DNA of 21,484 nt from an uncultured Clostridia bacterium (lineage in GTDB: Bacteria > Bacillota > Clostridia > Oscillospirales > CAG-272), in assembly GCA_904501765.1 (NCBI GenBank), contig CAJGCM010000023.1, positions 1-21,484 of the forward strand. The letters run 5' to 3'. The notes under the pieces are model-generated. The model saw nothing but the letters and a program-made list of their open reading frames with translations, searched no databases and was not told where the DNA came from. A program made the position numbers and the translations under genes. Positions 1-7,420 of the stretch are shown here, piece by piece (the stretch's first letter is position 1; the number at the start of each line of letters is the position of its first letter).

Positions 1-1818
1 AAGCCCGAGCCTGCGCAGACATTGGAAGCTATGACAGACACAACAAAAATGTATGTGTTGCTTGATAAGGAAAGCCCCAATTTTGGTTATATCTTCGCGT
101 GGATGTATACCGAAAAGGTTACAGATGGATATATAAACAAAGCCGAGCCTTTGCCGAATAATACCACCGATACAACAAAATGGGTAAATGGTTATCGTTT
201 TAGTTCAAGTGGTATTTCCGCAGAATATAGTAGTCAACCATCGACGATAACTAATGACATCGAATGCACCAATGGCGATAAAATATATATCAAAGGTGTA
301 ACATTTAGAGGAGAGGACAGGTATCAAGTTACAAGAACCGCCAGTGATGGCGTTAACATAAATGTGGGGTATTACAATACAAATCTCACGCTTGGCGGAT
401 ATACAGTACTTACATTTGATGGTGTTAGTGATGATGGAATTTATCAATATTCCATTGGCACGGAGGGTAATTTCACCGTTCACAGTATTCGTTTCGCAAT
501 ACCTACGCCTGCGGACGCAAGCCAAGTTATTATCACGGTAAATGATGACATTGAAGAGCCTACTATAGTAAAAGAATATGCTTGGACTAATACGGGAAAA
601 GCAATTTGGTCAGCGGACACTGAAAATCGCATTGATGGGTTAACTGTAGAACTTGAATCCGAAAAGGCGAAAAGCGCGAAGACGGCTCAAAAAGTTGAAG
701 CGCTTGAAGGTAAAATCGAAAATATAGGAACAACCGAAATTCCTGACTATTGGCAGCCTCATATTGATGAAAAAATATCTACAATAAAAAATCTTCATAG
801 ACAGTACGGCAAAGATTGCTTTTCGTTCGTTCTTTTCGCAGATACGCATTATCCATCTAACCTCGGTAAAATTTCGCCTGTTCTTGCGAAAAGGTTAATG
901 GATGAAGTTGATATTAAATATGCTATTCATGTTGGTGACTGGCAGACAAGAGGTTGTCTCACCACAAGAGAAGCGTTACTCGCGGAAAATGAAGCCATAG
1001 AAACAATGTTTGCTCCTATCCGTGATAGATTGCTAATGGAACAGGGAAATCACGACGGTTCATACGGCTGGCTTGACCGTGATGGCGACGGCACATATAA
1101 CAACAGCGGCAAAGCGCCAAAAGACAGAGAGACGTATGTTCATAATTTAACCCCTCAAGAGTTACACGAGTTTGCATATCGCAAAGTTGGCACGATTGGC
1201 GATGTTCATTTTGATGAAACAGGAACGGCGTACTATATTGACGATACATCGAATAATGTTCGTTACATCGGATTGAACACCCAGCAGAACAACTATGAGT
1301 TACAGGCGGATGGAACACAGCTTTATCCTAAAATGTGGATTATGCGCTTTACACAGCCGCAGTTTGACTTCTTGACAAAAGAAGCTCTTGTCGAGGGAGT
1401 TAAGGAGAAAACAAAAATCGTTATTTTTGCTCACGTTCCGACTACACAAGAACTTGGTGACAAAGATGTTATGAACGGCGTTTTGCGTGCGTTCGTAAAC
1501 AAAACAACATACAGCGGCAGTTATGCAGGCGAATACGGTTATGATGCCGTTTCGGTGAATGTTGACTTCACAGATGCAAAAGGCACGTTTGTTGGCTACT
1601 TCCACGGACACACGCATATCGACTCGGTGAATACCTCCAACGGATTTAATATCATCGGAACGAGATGCGATGCCAAAGAAGAAAACACCGATGCGCTGAA
1701 AAATGAGCGTGTTGAGGGAACGGTAACGGAACAATCTTTTGATGTGTTCACAGTAACGCCTACAAAGATTTATGCCACAAAAATTGGCGCAGGCACAGAC
1801 CGCGAAATAACTTATTAA
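1..1818 (+). CDS. Tail-associated calcineurin-like metallophosphoesterase (5' partial)
   Basis: The frame is open to the window edge, so the gene very likely begins upstream; internal starts are a TTG at 22 and an ATG at 31. Numbering from position 22, the C-terminal half has the full metallophosphoesterase motif series: ADTH (D274, H276), VGD (D306), GNHD (N343, H344), FAH (H471) and HGHTH (H528, H530, H532). These are the usual two-metal ligands. The first ~200 residues are beta-rich and resemble appendage or carbohydrate-binding modules. Residues about 205-255 look like a helical linker. Such enzymes sit on phage tail fibres or baseplates and probably cleave phosphodiesters in surface polymers such as teichoic acid; that substrate is inference. 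A tail-tip location fits its place before the early and accessory genes. The phosphoesterase fold is confident; the exact role is not. Confidence 0.85.
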   Translation, partial: KPEPAQTLEAMTDTTKMYVLLDKESPNFGYIFAWMYTEKVTDGYINKAEPLPNNTTDTTKWVNGYRFSSSGISAEYSSQPSTITNDIECTNGDKIYIKGVTFRGEDRYQVTRTASDGVNINVGYYNTNLTLGGYTVLTFDGVSDDGIYQYSIGTEGNFTVHSIRFAIPTPADASQVIITVNDDIEEPTIVKEYAWTNTGKAIWSADTENRIDGLTVELESEKAKSAKTAQKVEALEGKIENIGTTEIPDYWQPHIDEKISTIKNLHRQYGKDCFSFVLFADTHYPSNLGKISPVLAKRLMDEVDIKYAIHVGDWQTRGCLTTREALLAENEAIETMFAPIRDRLLMEQGNHDGSYGWLDRDGDGTYNNSGKAPKDRETYVHNLTPQELHEFAYRKVGTIGDVHFDETGTAYYIDDTSNNVRYIGLNTQQNNYELQADGTQLYPKMWIMRFTQPQFDFLTKEALVEGVKEKTKIVIFAHVPTTQELGDKDVMNGVLRAFVNKTTYSGSYAGEYGYDAVSVNVDFTDAKGTFVGYFHGHTHIDSVNTSNGFNIIGTRCDAKEENTDALKNERVEGTVTEQSFDVFTVTPTKIYATKIGAGTDREITY

Positions 1819-1833
1819 GGGGCTCACTAAATA

Positions 1834-3069
1834 ATGTCTATACAACTACGAGATTACCAAGAAGATGCCGTTAATCGGATGAAAAACGGGTGTATTCTCG
1901 CGGGCGGAGTTGGCTCGGGTAAGTCTAGGACAGCATTAGCCTATTACTTCCGTGAATGCGGAGGCGATTGGTCTGATGGATATTCTCCTATGACGAACCC
2001 GAGAGACCTGTACATAATCACGACTGCGCGTAAGAGAGATACACTCGAATGGGAAGCTGAATTACCATGGTTTCTTCTTACTACTGATCCCGAAGTTGCA
2101 TATTATAAGAATATGAGAGTCGTCGTAGATTCTTGGAATAATATTAAAAAATATTCCAATGTCTATGGCGGCTTCTTTATATTCGACGAACAGCGATTAG
2201 TAGGAAGCGGGGCTTGGGTAAAAGCTTTCTATAAAATTGCCCGAAGGAATAAATGGATATTGCTATCCGCCACTCCAGGAGACCAGTGGAAGGACTATAT
2301 TCCGGTATTTATCGCCAACGGGTTCTACAAAAACAAAACAGCTTTCTTTGACGAACATGTGGTTCAGTCATATTATGGCGGCTATCCGAAGATTGAGAAA
2401 TATATTAATCAAGGTAAGCTGCTAAAGTATCGCAATGATATTCTCATCGATATGGACTTCAATAGGAATACAGTAAGACATCATGAGGATGTCCTTGTGA
2501 AGTATAGTATTCCTAAGTATAAAGATGCGATACGGTATCGTTGGGACCCTTATAAGGATGAACCTATACAACAAGCTTCTGGACTTTGCTATGTTCTACG
2601 GAGGATAGTGAATACGGACGAGAGCAGACAAGTAGCTTTGCTGGAGATATTCGAGCAGCATCCGAAGATCATAGTGTTCTATAACTTTGACTATGAATTA
2701 GATATTCTCAGAGGAATGTACTTTGGTGAGGATGTCACTGTAGCAGAGTGGAATGGGCATAAACACGAAAGAGTTCCTGATACAGACAGCTGGGTATATT
2801 TAGTTCAGTATACCGCAGGCTGTGAGGGCTGGAACTGTGTAAAAACAGACACTATGGTCTTCTTCTCGCAAAACTATTCATACAAAGTTATGGAGCAAGC
2901 TGCCGGAAGAATCGACAGATTGAATACTCCATATACCGATTTATATTACTATCACTTACGCACACGTTCAGGTATTGACCTGGCGATAACAAAAGCTCTG
3001 ATGAATAAAAAGAAATTCAACGAGCGCAAGTATGTGAAGTGGGATAAACAACCAAAACAAATTTATTAA
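1834..3069 (+). CDS. SF2 DEAD/DEAH-type helicase (SNF2/RecG-like, phage)
   Basis: A 411-residue superfamily 2 helicase or translocase. An LRDYQ Q-like motif at residues 5-9 is followed by Walker A GVGSGKS (25-31), motif II DEQR (118-121) in place of DEAH or DECH, motif III SAT (145-147), and a motif VI arginine-finger segment QAAGRIDR (355-362). Two RecA-like lobes are therefore present with little extra sequence. It should couple ATP hydrolysis to movement on, or opening of, nucleic acid during phage replication, recombination or transcription. The start is the ATG after TAAGGGG at 1816-1822, 15 bases past the previous stop. In many phages such a helicase sits beside a VRR-NUC nuclease; here that nuclease is about 10 kb away. 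The helicase call is secure; the process served is not visible. Confidence 0.9.
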   Translation: MSIQLRDYQEDAVNRMKNGCILAGGVGSGKSRTALAYYFRECGGDWSDGYSPMTNPRDLYIITTARKRDTLEWEAELPWFLLTTDPEVAYYKNMRVVVDSWNNIKKYSNVYGGFFIFDEQRLVGSGAWVKAFYKIARRNKWILLSATPGDQWKDYIPVFIANGFYKNKTAFFDEHVVQSYYGGYPKIEKYINQGKLLKYRNDILIDMDFNRNTVRHHEDVLVKYSIPKYKDAIRYRWDPYKDEPIQQASGLCYVLRRIVNTDESRQVALLEIFEQHPKIIVFYNFDYELDILRGMYFGEDVTVAEWNGHKHERVPDTDSWVYLVQYTAGCEGWNCVKTDTMVFFSQNYSYKVMEQAAGRIDRLNTPYTDLYYYHLRTRSGIDLAITKALMNKKKFNERKYVKWDKQPKQIY

Positions 3070-3102
3070 AAAAAAATAACACTTAAAAGGAGAAATTATA
3101 TT

Positions 3103-4041
3103 ATGGCTATTGGAATTATTACAGGTATTATTATCGCGGTAATGGCGGTTGCAGCGGGTGTCCTCGCCGCTCATTGGTTGGACGAAGATTATAACGTAGG
3201 CGGAACGATTGCGGTTATAGCGTGTATCGCGCTCGTTATCGCTTTCTTCATCGTCCCCTTCAGCTTCCATACGGTGCATACGGGCGAGATTGCAGTCGTT
3301 AAACAGTTCGGTAAAATAACCGGAACTAAAGAGGCTGGCACGCATTATGACCTCTGGATATCTAACTCTTATACTAAATACGACACGAAAGTTCAGAACA
3401 TCGAGTGCGAGACAGCAGCATATTCTTCTGACGCACAGACAATGACAGTCCAGATGACGATTCAGTACAACATCATGAGCGATAAAGTTGTTGATATTGC
3501 TACTCAGTACGGATCTCTCGAAGTTCTTCAGAGCAGAATCAACTCCGTAGCTATAGAGAAAACCAAATCTGTACTCTCATCCTACAAAGCTATGGATATT
3601 ATAGCTAATAGAGCTACTATATCTCCCGCAGTTGAAGCAGCCATTAAAGAGGCTGTCGGTGAAGAATACTTTGTGAATATTGCGACGGTTGTACTCACGA
3701 ATATTGATTTTTCTGACGCTTTCGAACAGGCGGTAGAGGATAAAATGATTGCAGAGCAGGCTAAGCTCAAAGCCGAATATGAAAACGAGAAAATCGTAGC
3801 TCAGGCTGAGGCCGAAGCAGCGGCCAAACTCAAAGCGGCACAGGCAGAAATTGATATCGCTAAGGCTAAAGCGGAGGCACTTAAGATTGCTGCAGAAGCT
3901 GAGGCTGAGGCGAACAGAACTATTGCTGAATCTTTGACGGAAGATATTCTTAATAAAATTCTTGCGGATGCGTGGGATGGCAAGCTGCCGGATGTAATAG
4001 GCAACGGCGAATACATACTTCCTTCTGATATATTCAACTAA
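3103..4041 (+). CDS. SPFH/band-7 (prohibitin-like) membrane protein
   Basis: A 312-residue protein with two hydrophobic N-terminal segments (about 4-24 and 33-53), then a band-7/SPFH domain (about 55-210, beginning with the VHTGEIAVVKQFG strand typical of HflK, HflC and prohibitin). An Ala/Glu/Lys-rich coiled coil follows (about 210-275), with a short tail. Family members oligomerise into membrane-associated rings and often regulate proteases such as FtsH or organise membrane microdomains. In a phage, possible roles are stabilising host membrane functions, superinfection exclusion or protecting the replication site; none is shown here. AAAAGGAG lies ahead of the ATG, and there is no clear promoter in the 33-base gap, so it is probably cotranscribed with the helicase. 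It is followed by motif copy 1 of the 26-bp element, not by an obvious terminator. Confidence 0.88.
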   Translation: MAIGIITGIIIAVMAVAAGVLAAHWLDEDYNVGGTIAVIACIALVIAFFIVPFSFHTVHTGEIAVVKQFGKITGTKEAGTHYDLWISNSYTKYDTKVQNIECETAAYSSDAQTMTVQMTIQYNIMSDKVVDIATQYGSLEVLQSRINSVAIEKTKSVLSSYKAMDIIANRATISPAVEAAIKEAVGEEYFVNIATVVLTNIDFSDAFEQAVEDKMIAEQAKLKAEYENEKIVAQAEAEAAAKLKAAQAEIDIAKAKAEALKIAAEAEAEANRTIAESLTEDILNKILADAWDGKLPDVIGNGEYILPSDIFN

Positions 4042-4044
4042 GTT

Positions 4045-4070
4045 CGCGAAATTTACAAACTCCTTTATGA
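4045..4070 (+). promoter_or_regulatory. 26-bp conserved motif, copy 1 (putative phage promoter)
   Basis: CGCGAAATTTACA (4045-4057), nine bases, then ATGA (4067-4070). The same CGC-N5-TTnCA-N9-ATGA geometry occurs at five other gene starts in the window. This copy lies 29 bases before the ATG of a single-gene cassette. The CGCG core is part of the palindrome TTCGCGAA (4043-4050), which is shared exactly with the copy at 12155. Confidence 0.65.
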
Positions 4071-4099
4071 AATAATATTTATTTTAAAGGAGAAACAAT

Positions 4100-4348
4100 A
4101 TGCACATTAAACCGTATGATAAGAAACAACTCAGAAAAGATTTGTGGTCTAAAAGTAGAAACTTCGAGATTTTGACTAAATTCGCGGAGAGCGATTACGA
4201 TTGCGTAGAAATTGAGGATTACCCTCATTCGAACGCAAAGAATTGCCAAACGACTTTATGCAGCTCGATAAAACACTACAAGATGCACAACATCAAAGTA
4301 TCTATCAGAGGCGAACGAGTATTTCTCGTTAAGAAAAGTAAAGATTAA
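4100..4348 (+). CDS. Small basic protein of unknown function in a self-contained cassette
   Basis: 82 residues, Lys/Arg-rich, with two cysteines (in SDYDCVEIEDY and NCQTTLCSS-type segments there are three in total). The central NAKNCQTTLCSSIKHYKMHN segment looks like one helix before a final beta-hairpin (VSIRGERVFLVKK), a compact alpha/beta arrangement reminiscent of small phage DNA-binding proteins. I cannot assign a family. It has its own conserved upstream motif (4045-4070), a strong AAAGGAG ribosome site at 4086-4092 and its own terminator (4357-4389), so it is expressed as a monocistronic unit. That suggests high or separately timed expression. A regulatory or host-takeover role is plausible but unproven. 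Confidence 0.8.
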   Translation: MHIKPYDKKQLRKDLWSKSRNFEILTKFAESDYDCVEIEDYPHSNAKNCQTTLCSSIKHYKMHNIKVSIRGERVFLVKKSKD

Positions 4349-4356
4349 AAAAAGCG

Positions 4357-4389
4357 AGAGCTTGGGTTTCGACTCAGGCTCTTTCTTTT
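4357..4389 (+). terminator. Rho-independent terminator
   Basis: An 11-bp stem, AGAGCTTGGGT (4357-4367) with ACTCAGGCTCT (4372-4382), including two G-U pairs, closes on a TTCG tetraloop and is followed by TTCTTTTA. It ends the cassette starting at 4100. The next gene starts only 35 bases later, so the following operon needs read-through or a promoter inside this hairpin. Confidence 0.85.
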
Positions 4390-4423
4390 ATATTTATTCT
4401 CGCATGGGTAGGGGGTGATACCA

Positions 4424-4606
4424 ATGAACTTAGACGAAATATACGACGCCGTAAAGACAGAGTGTAAAGGGCTCTGCTTGATTTATGAGGGTTGTATACT
4501 CGAGCTCGTGGGTTTGCGAGGGTTAAATATGCTTAAAGCGAATAACCTGCTCGAAGACCGCGGGGTTGTACATGGCAGACAGATGTATGTGCTGCGGAAA
4601 AGATAA
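4424..4606 (+). CDS. Hypothetical 60-aa protein, first gene of the accessory operon
   Basis: 60 residues beginning MNLDEIYDAVKTECKG, with a possible small winged-helix-like ending (LKANNLLEDRGVVHGRQMYVLRKR). I chose the ATG at 4424 over the GTG at 4415, because GGGGGTGAT at 4411-4419 is the ribosome site and contains that GTG. No domain is recognised with confidence. The C-terminal helix-turn-hairpin pattern could bind nucleic acid, but this is weak. It opens the run of genes that continues to 9778, and none of the six 26-bp motifs lies directly before it. Confidence 0.7.
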   Translation: MNLDEIYDAVKTECKGLCLIYEGCILELVGLRGLNMLKANNLLEDRGVVHGRQMYVLRKR

Positions 4607-4652
4607 TTTTAAAATATTGCGAAAGCAAACACTTGAAAGGTGAGGAAAAACG

Positions 4653-4958
4653 ATGACTTACAGAGAGAAAATTACAGAGATAGGACCGTATGAGATAGAC
4701 TATAATGCGTGGGGCGGAGTAAAAGGATGCCCTGGAACACATTTTAAAAACGCGCCGTTTAACAGCATGACAGGATGTATAGGCGCATCCGACGCGAACT
4801 GCACAAAATGTTGGAACCGAGAAATCCCCGAAGCTACTACGAAAGAAACTACTTCATTCCAGGAAGATATGATGGTAGTTTTGGGCGATATGACGGAAGC
4901 TCAGGCCAAATTCGCTATTGAATATTTGTGGAATAAGTATTTTAAGGAGGAAAAATGA
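4653..4958 (+). CDS. Cys-rich GGVKGCPG-family small protein, long paralog
   Basis: 101 residues. The first ~55 contain MTYREKI, GGVKGCPG, FKNAPFN and cysteines C26, C42, C50 and C53 (C-X15-C-X7-C-X2-C-W), a likely metal-binding knuckle. The same block forms nearly all of the gene at 5310, so the two are paralogs. This copy adds a C-terminal helical tail ending near EYLWNKYFKEEK. The ribosome site AAAGGTGAGG lies before the ATG. Function is unknown. Such mini-proteins are common in Firmicutes phage early regions, and a zinc-stabilised binding module is the natural inference. The next gene starts two bases after its stop. Confidence 0.8.
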   Translation: MTYREKITEIGPYEIDYNAWGGVKGCPGTHFKNAPFNSMTGCIGASDANCTKCWNREIPEATTKETTSFQEDMMVVLGDMTEAQAKFAIEYLWNKYFKEEK

Positions 4959-4959
4959 T

Positions 4960-5313
4960 ATGCCTTTTGGGGAAAAGAACGATTGTAAAGTATATATCGA
5001 CGGCGAGTATGTCGGTACGGCTAAAGATATCACTATAACAAACTTTGTACCGGATAGAGATGCTGTAGAGGCATATGTACGTAAAAACATTGTGATGGCT
5101 CTTGATACGAATGGCGAATTCGTCGGTACATGTACCATTAAAAAGATAACCATGTTCAAATTGTCCGGCTTATGGTATTGGGTTATGTACAATTGCCCAA
5201 ACAAGAAGCTCGTATGGCTTATGAAACACGGCAAGAACGCGAGAGTCAAAATGAAAAACTATAGACGTGCCATAGAAGAAATCGGTAAACATATCGTGGA
5301 GGACAAGAGATGA
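4960..5313 (+). CDS. Hypothetical phage protein (VYIDGEYVGTAKDIT family)
   Basis: 117 residues. The chosen start is the ATG at 4960, which has AAGGAGG at 4944-4950 ahead of it, although the frame is open further upstream. The N-terminal part is beta-rich with charged turns (CKVYIDGEYVGTAKD). The middle has a repeat-like strand (NGEFVGTCTIKKITMFK), then a hydrophobic LWYWVMY patch and a basic helical C-terminus. No enzyme motif is visible. It lies between the two GGVKGCPG paralogs and overlaps the second by four bases (ATGA), so translation is probably coupled. Confidence 0.75.
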   Translation: MPFGEKNDCKVYIDGEYVGTAKDITITNFVPDRDAVEAYVRKNIVMALDTNGEFVGTCTIKKITMFKLSGLWYWVMYNCPNKKLVWLMKHGKNARVKMKNYRRAIEEIGKHIVEDKR

Positions 5314-5501
5314 CTTACAAAGAAAAAATCATGATCGAGAGACCTGAACTCGTAGACGATTACTTCGTTGGCGGTGTTAAGGGATGCCCTGGACGATATT
5401 TCAAGGGAGCACCCACAAACAAACCGTTGAACAAATGCGGATGGCAACAGCATGGCGATTGCGAGAGATGCTGGGATATGGAGATGGAGGAGAAGGAATG
5501 A
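5310..5501 (+). CDS. Cys-rich GGVKGCPG-family small protein, short paralog
   Basis: 63 residues that align almost end to end with the first 60 of the gene at 4653: MTYKEKI, GGVKGCPG, F-K-x-A-P-x-N and cysteines C26, C43, C51 and C54 with the C-X2-C-W ending. It lacks the helical tail of the longer copy. The ATG overlaps the upstream stop (ATGA) and the downstream gene overlaps it in the same way. Metal binding is inferred from the cysteine spacing; the function is unknown. Confidence 0.8.
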   Translation: MTYKEKIMIERPELVDDYFVGGVKGCPGRYFKGAPTNKPLNKCGWQQHGDCERCWDMEMEEKE

Positions 5502-5935
5502 CCGCTAAAGAGATATACGAAAAAGAATTCGCGTACTATGTTGAGTGTTTGGAAGACCGAGACATATACGAATGGGCAGCGGATCGCATATTCGATCTGA
5601 CCACATACGACGGCGATCTCGATAAGCTCTTTGTTCAGATGATACTTTACATATGCAAAGTTATTCTCAATAAACAGACCTACGAGTTTATAGGGGACGA
5701 GTCAATGTACGTCGTTTATATTGTCGTTTGTCAGCTGCTTAATAAAAAAGGCTGGATTAACTGGGGTACGTCTATACGCGGCGCGTGGTTCGAAGATGGT
5801 AGAGATGCTAAACCAATATACGAATCATACGACGAGTCAGTGTCGGTCCCTTTCACAATAGAAAATCTTATAGCTCTTATCGAGTTTATCGAAGAGCATG
5901 AACCGAAAGAAGAGGTTAAAGATGAACTGCCCTAA
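5498..5935 (+). CDS. Hypothetical acidic phage protein
   Basis: 145 residues starting MTAKEIYEKEFAYYVE. The ATG at 5498 overlaps the previous stop (ATGA) and has GGAGGAGAAGGA upstream, so I prefer it to the earlier in-frame codons from 5384. The protein is acidic and mostly helical, with a hydrophobic central helix (about residues 45-80) that looks like a soluble core, not a membrane span. No conserved catalytic pattern is apparent. Its end overlaps the zinc-ribbon gene at 5922. Confidence 0.72.
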   Translation: MTAKEIYEKEFAYYVECLEDRDIYEWAADRIFDLTTYDGDLDKLFVQMILYICKVILNKQTYEFIGDESMYVVYIVVCQLLNKKGWINWGTSIRGAWFEDGRDAKPIYESYDESVSVPFTIENLIALIEFIEEHEPKEEVKDELP

Positions 5936-6155
5936 ATGCGGGGCTAGGGCGAGCGTTATGAAAGGCGTTGATATGTCTTGGAATGAACGTTATCGCCAGT
6001 ATAAATGCCCTAAACCAAAATGTAAAAACGTATTTTTCACCATTGAATTTGTAGCTGCCGAAACTGACGACATGAAAGAAGAGTGGAGTGCAGCTGTGAA
6101 AGACAAAGTTGCCAAATACAAAGGTAACCAAATACTGAAAGGAAAAACGAAATGA
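5922..6155 (+). CDS. Ogr/Delta-like zinc-finger protein (putative transcription activator)
   Basis: 77 residues with cysteines C3, C6, C29 and C34. The spacing C-X2-C-X22-C-X4-C is that of the Ogr/Delta family of phage P2 and P4. The ERYRQYKC segment before the second Cys pair and the following FFTIE strand also fit that family. P2 Ogr activates late promoters by contacting the alpha subunit of host RNA polymerase. Here the homology is inferred from spacing and a few residues; it could instead be a generic zinc ribbon. The start is the ATG overlapping the upstream gene by 14 bases, preceded by AGAGG. It is the fifth gene of the accessory operon and a good candidate for a temporal regulator. 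Confidence 0.72.
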   Translation: MNCPKCGARASVMKGVDMSWNERYRQYKCPKPKCKNVFFTIEFVAAETDDMKEEWSAAVKDKVAKYKGNQILKGKTK

Positions 6156-6682
6156 AAAAAACACTTATCGTAATAGACATGCAGAACGATTTTGTGTACG
6201 GTCCGCTTGGCACGCCGGAAGCAAAAGCTATCGTTCCGAATGTTAAGAAAAAAATAGAGGAGTATCGTGAGTATTTTCAAGACGTGGTATTCACAAAAGA
6301 CTGTCACGAACCCGGTTATTTGGACACGCACGAAGGTAGACGTTTACCTATAAAACATTGCATGTGGGATGACGCTAAAGGTAGAGGACTCGTTATTACG
6401 CCTGCATGGGGCGAGAGTGTGCTCATTAAAAGCACTTTCGGAGCTAGGGATCTGGAGCATCTGACTTACTTGAGACATTCTCCGATCATCGAGGTTATAG
6501 GTGTATGTACGGATATTTGTGTGGTATCGAATGCACTGCTGCTCAGAACACTTTGCCCTGAAGCAGACATCATAGTCGACGCTAGCTGCTGCGCTGGTAC
6601 GAATCCCGAGAGACATAAAGCAGCATTGGAAGTTATGAAATCTTGTCATATTGATGTTATTAATGAAGGAGAAACAAAATGA
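6152..6682 (+). CDS. Isochorismatase-family hydrolase, nicotinamidase-like
   Basis: 176 residues, full length for the family. The catalytic triad is visible as D9 (IVIDMQNDF), K93 (KSTFGA) and C123 (GVCTDICV). Metal-ligand positions of nicotinamidases are present as D50 and H52 (KDCH) and H69. The metal ligands favour nicotinamidase (nicotinamide to nicotinate plus ammonia, Preiss-Handler NAD salvage) over isochorismatase. In a phage this could support NAD supply during infection, or rebuild NAD from nicotinamide released by NAD-destroying defences; that is inference. The ATG overlaps the preceding stop and the next gene starts at its own stop, so it is translationally coupled within the operon. 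Confidence 0.9.
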   Translation: MKKTLIVIDMQNDFVYGPLGTPEAKAIVPNVKKKIEEYREYFQDVVFTKDCHEPGYLDTHEGRRLPIKHCMWDDAKGRGLVITPAWGESVLIKSTFGARDLEHLTYLRHSPIIEVIGVCTDICVVSNALLLRTLCPEADIIVDASCCAGTNPERHKAALEVMKSCHIDVINEGETK

Positions 6683-7209
6683 AATATGTATATAACAATA
6701 ATATATTCGAAGCGTTCAGAATCGGTATTGATCCTATTCCGGATTGGTTTATGGATAAAGTTACAAAAAATGAAGCAGTTCTTTGTGAGGATGACTGGCA
6801 TAACACGCGCGCCAAACTCCATTCGGAAACGAATATGGAATATTTCGTAAACTACGGCGATTATATTATGAGAGATCCTGAAGGGGCAGTATGTGGATTC
6901 ACCAAGTCCTATGTAGACAGCCACCACACCCGAATCATCGAAGACGAACCTGTAAATGCTGCCGAACCAGTTGATCCGGAAAAAGAAAGACTTAACGCGC
7001 TTGGGGAATATTATTATACACTGGCTACGGAGTGTAGGACGGCTTACAAATGCTTTATATCCGCTGGTTTCAGAGAAGACGAGGCGTTTACACTTTTGAT
7101 GAAGCTGATGGAACAACCGGTTAAGCCACTTGAACGATCGAGGGAGGATGTCATACGAGATTTTAATAGATGGAAGAATGCGAGAAAGGAGCGTGTGAAT
7201 AATGACTGA
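6679..7209 (+). CDS. Hypothetical phage protein with a YGDYI-type N-terminal module
   Basis: 176 residues. The N-terminal ~85 residues end in NYGDYIMRDPEGAVCGFTK, resembling a small beta-rich module common in phage accessory proteins (the PGDYI type). A linker rich in Glu and Pro follows, then a helical C-terminus (about 105-176) ending in a basic KNARKERVN stretch. No catalytic residues are recognisable. It overlaps the hydrolase by four bases (ATGA) and the next gene by eight. Confidence 0.75.
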   Translation: MKYVYNNNIFEAFRIGIDPIPDWFMDKVTKNEAVLCEDDWHNTRAKLHSETNMEYFVNYGDYIMRDPEGAVCGFTKSYVDSHHTRIIEDEPVNAAEPVDPEKERLNALGEYYYTLATECRTAYKCFISAGFREDEAFTLLMKLMEQPVKPLERSREDVIRDFNRWKNARKERVNND

Positions 7210-7420
7210 AGATGAATTTCTCGAAAAACTTAAGGCGATTCGAGATGCGATTGACTTTCAATGGAGAGTCGCTAAGGTATTGAACAATACATTAATATCT
7301 GTCAACGTAGACCATGCTGATACTATTTATTCGGTACTTACATACGTAATAGATACGGCAGAAAAAAAACATGAAGAAGGAGAAACGAGATGCGATGGAA
7401 AAACCACTACCAACGAGTAG
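7202..7420 (+). CDS. Hypothetical 72-aa helical protein
   Basis: 72 residues, predicted mostly alpha-helical (MTEDEFLEKLKAIRDAIDF), ending in a charged low-complexity tail. It overlaps both neighbours: eight bases with the gene before and 31 with the gene after. GAAAGGAG at 7184-7191 serves as the ribosome site. No family is recognised. Confidence 0.65.
   Translation: MTEDEFLEKLKAIRDAIDFQWRVAKVLNNTLISVNVDHADTIYSVLTYVIDTAEKKHEEGETRCDGKTTTNE

Noticed and set aside
4415..4423. GTG start for the gene ending at 4606 (and likewise GTG at 11853)
   Set aside because: Both GTG codons lie inside the purine-rich ribosome site, and an ATG at proper distance follows nine bases later.
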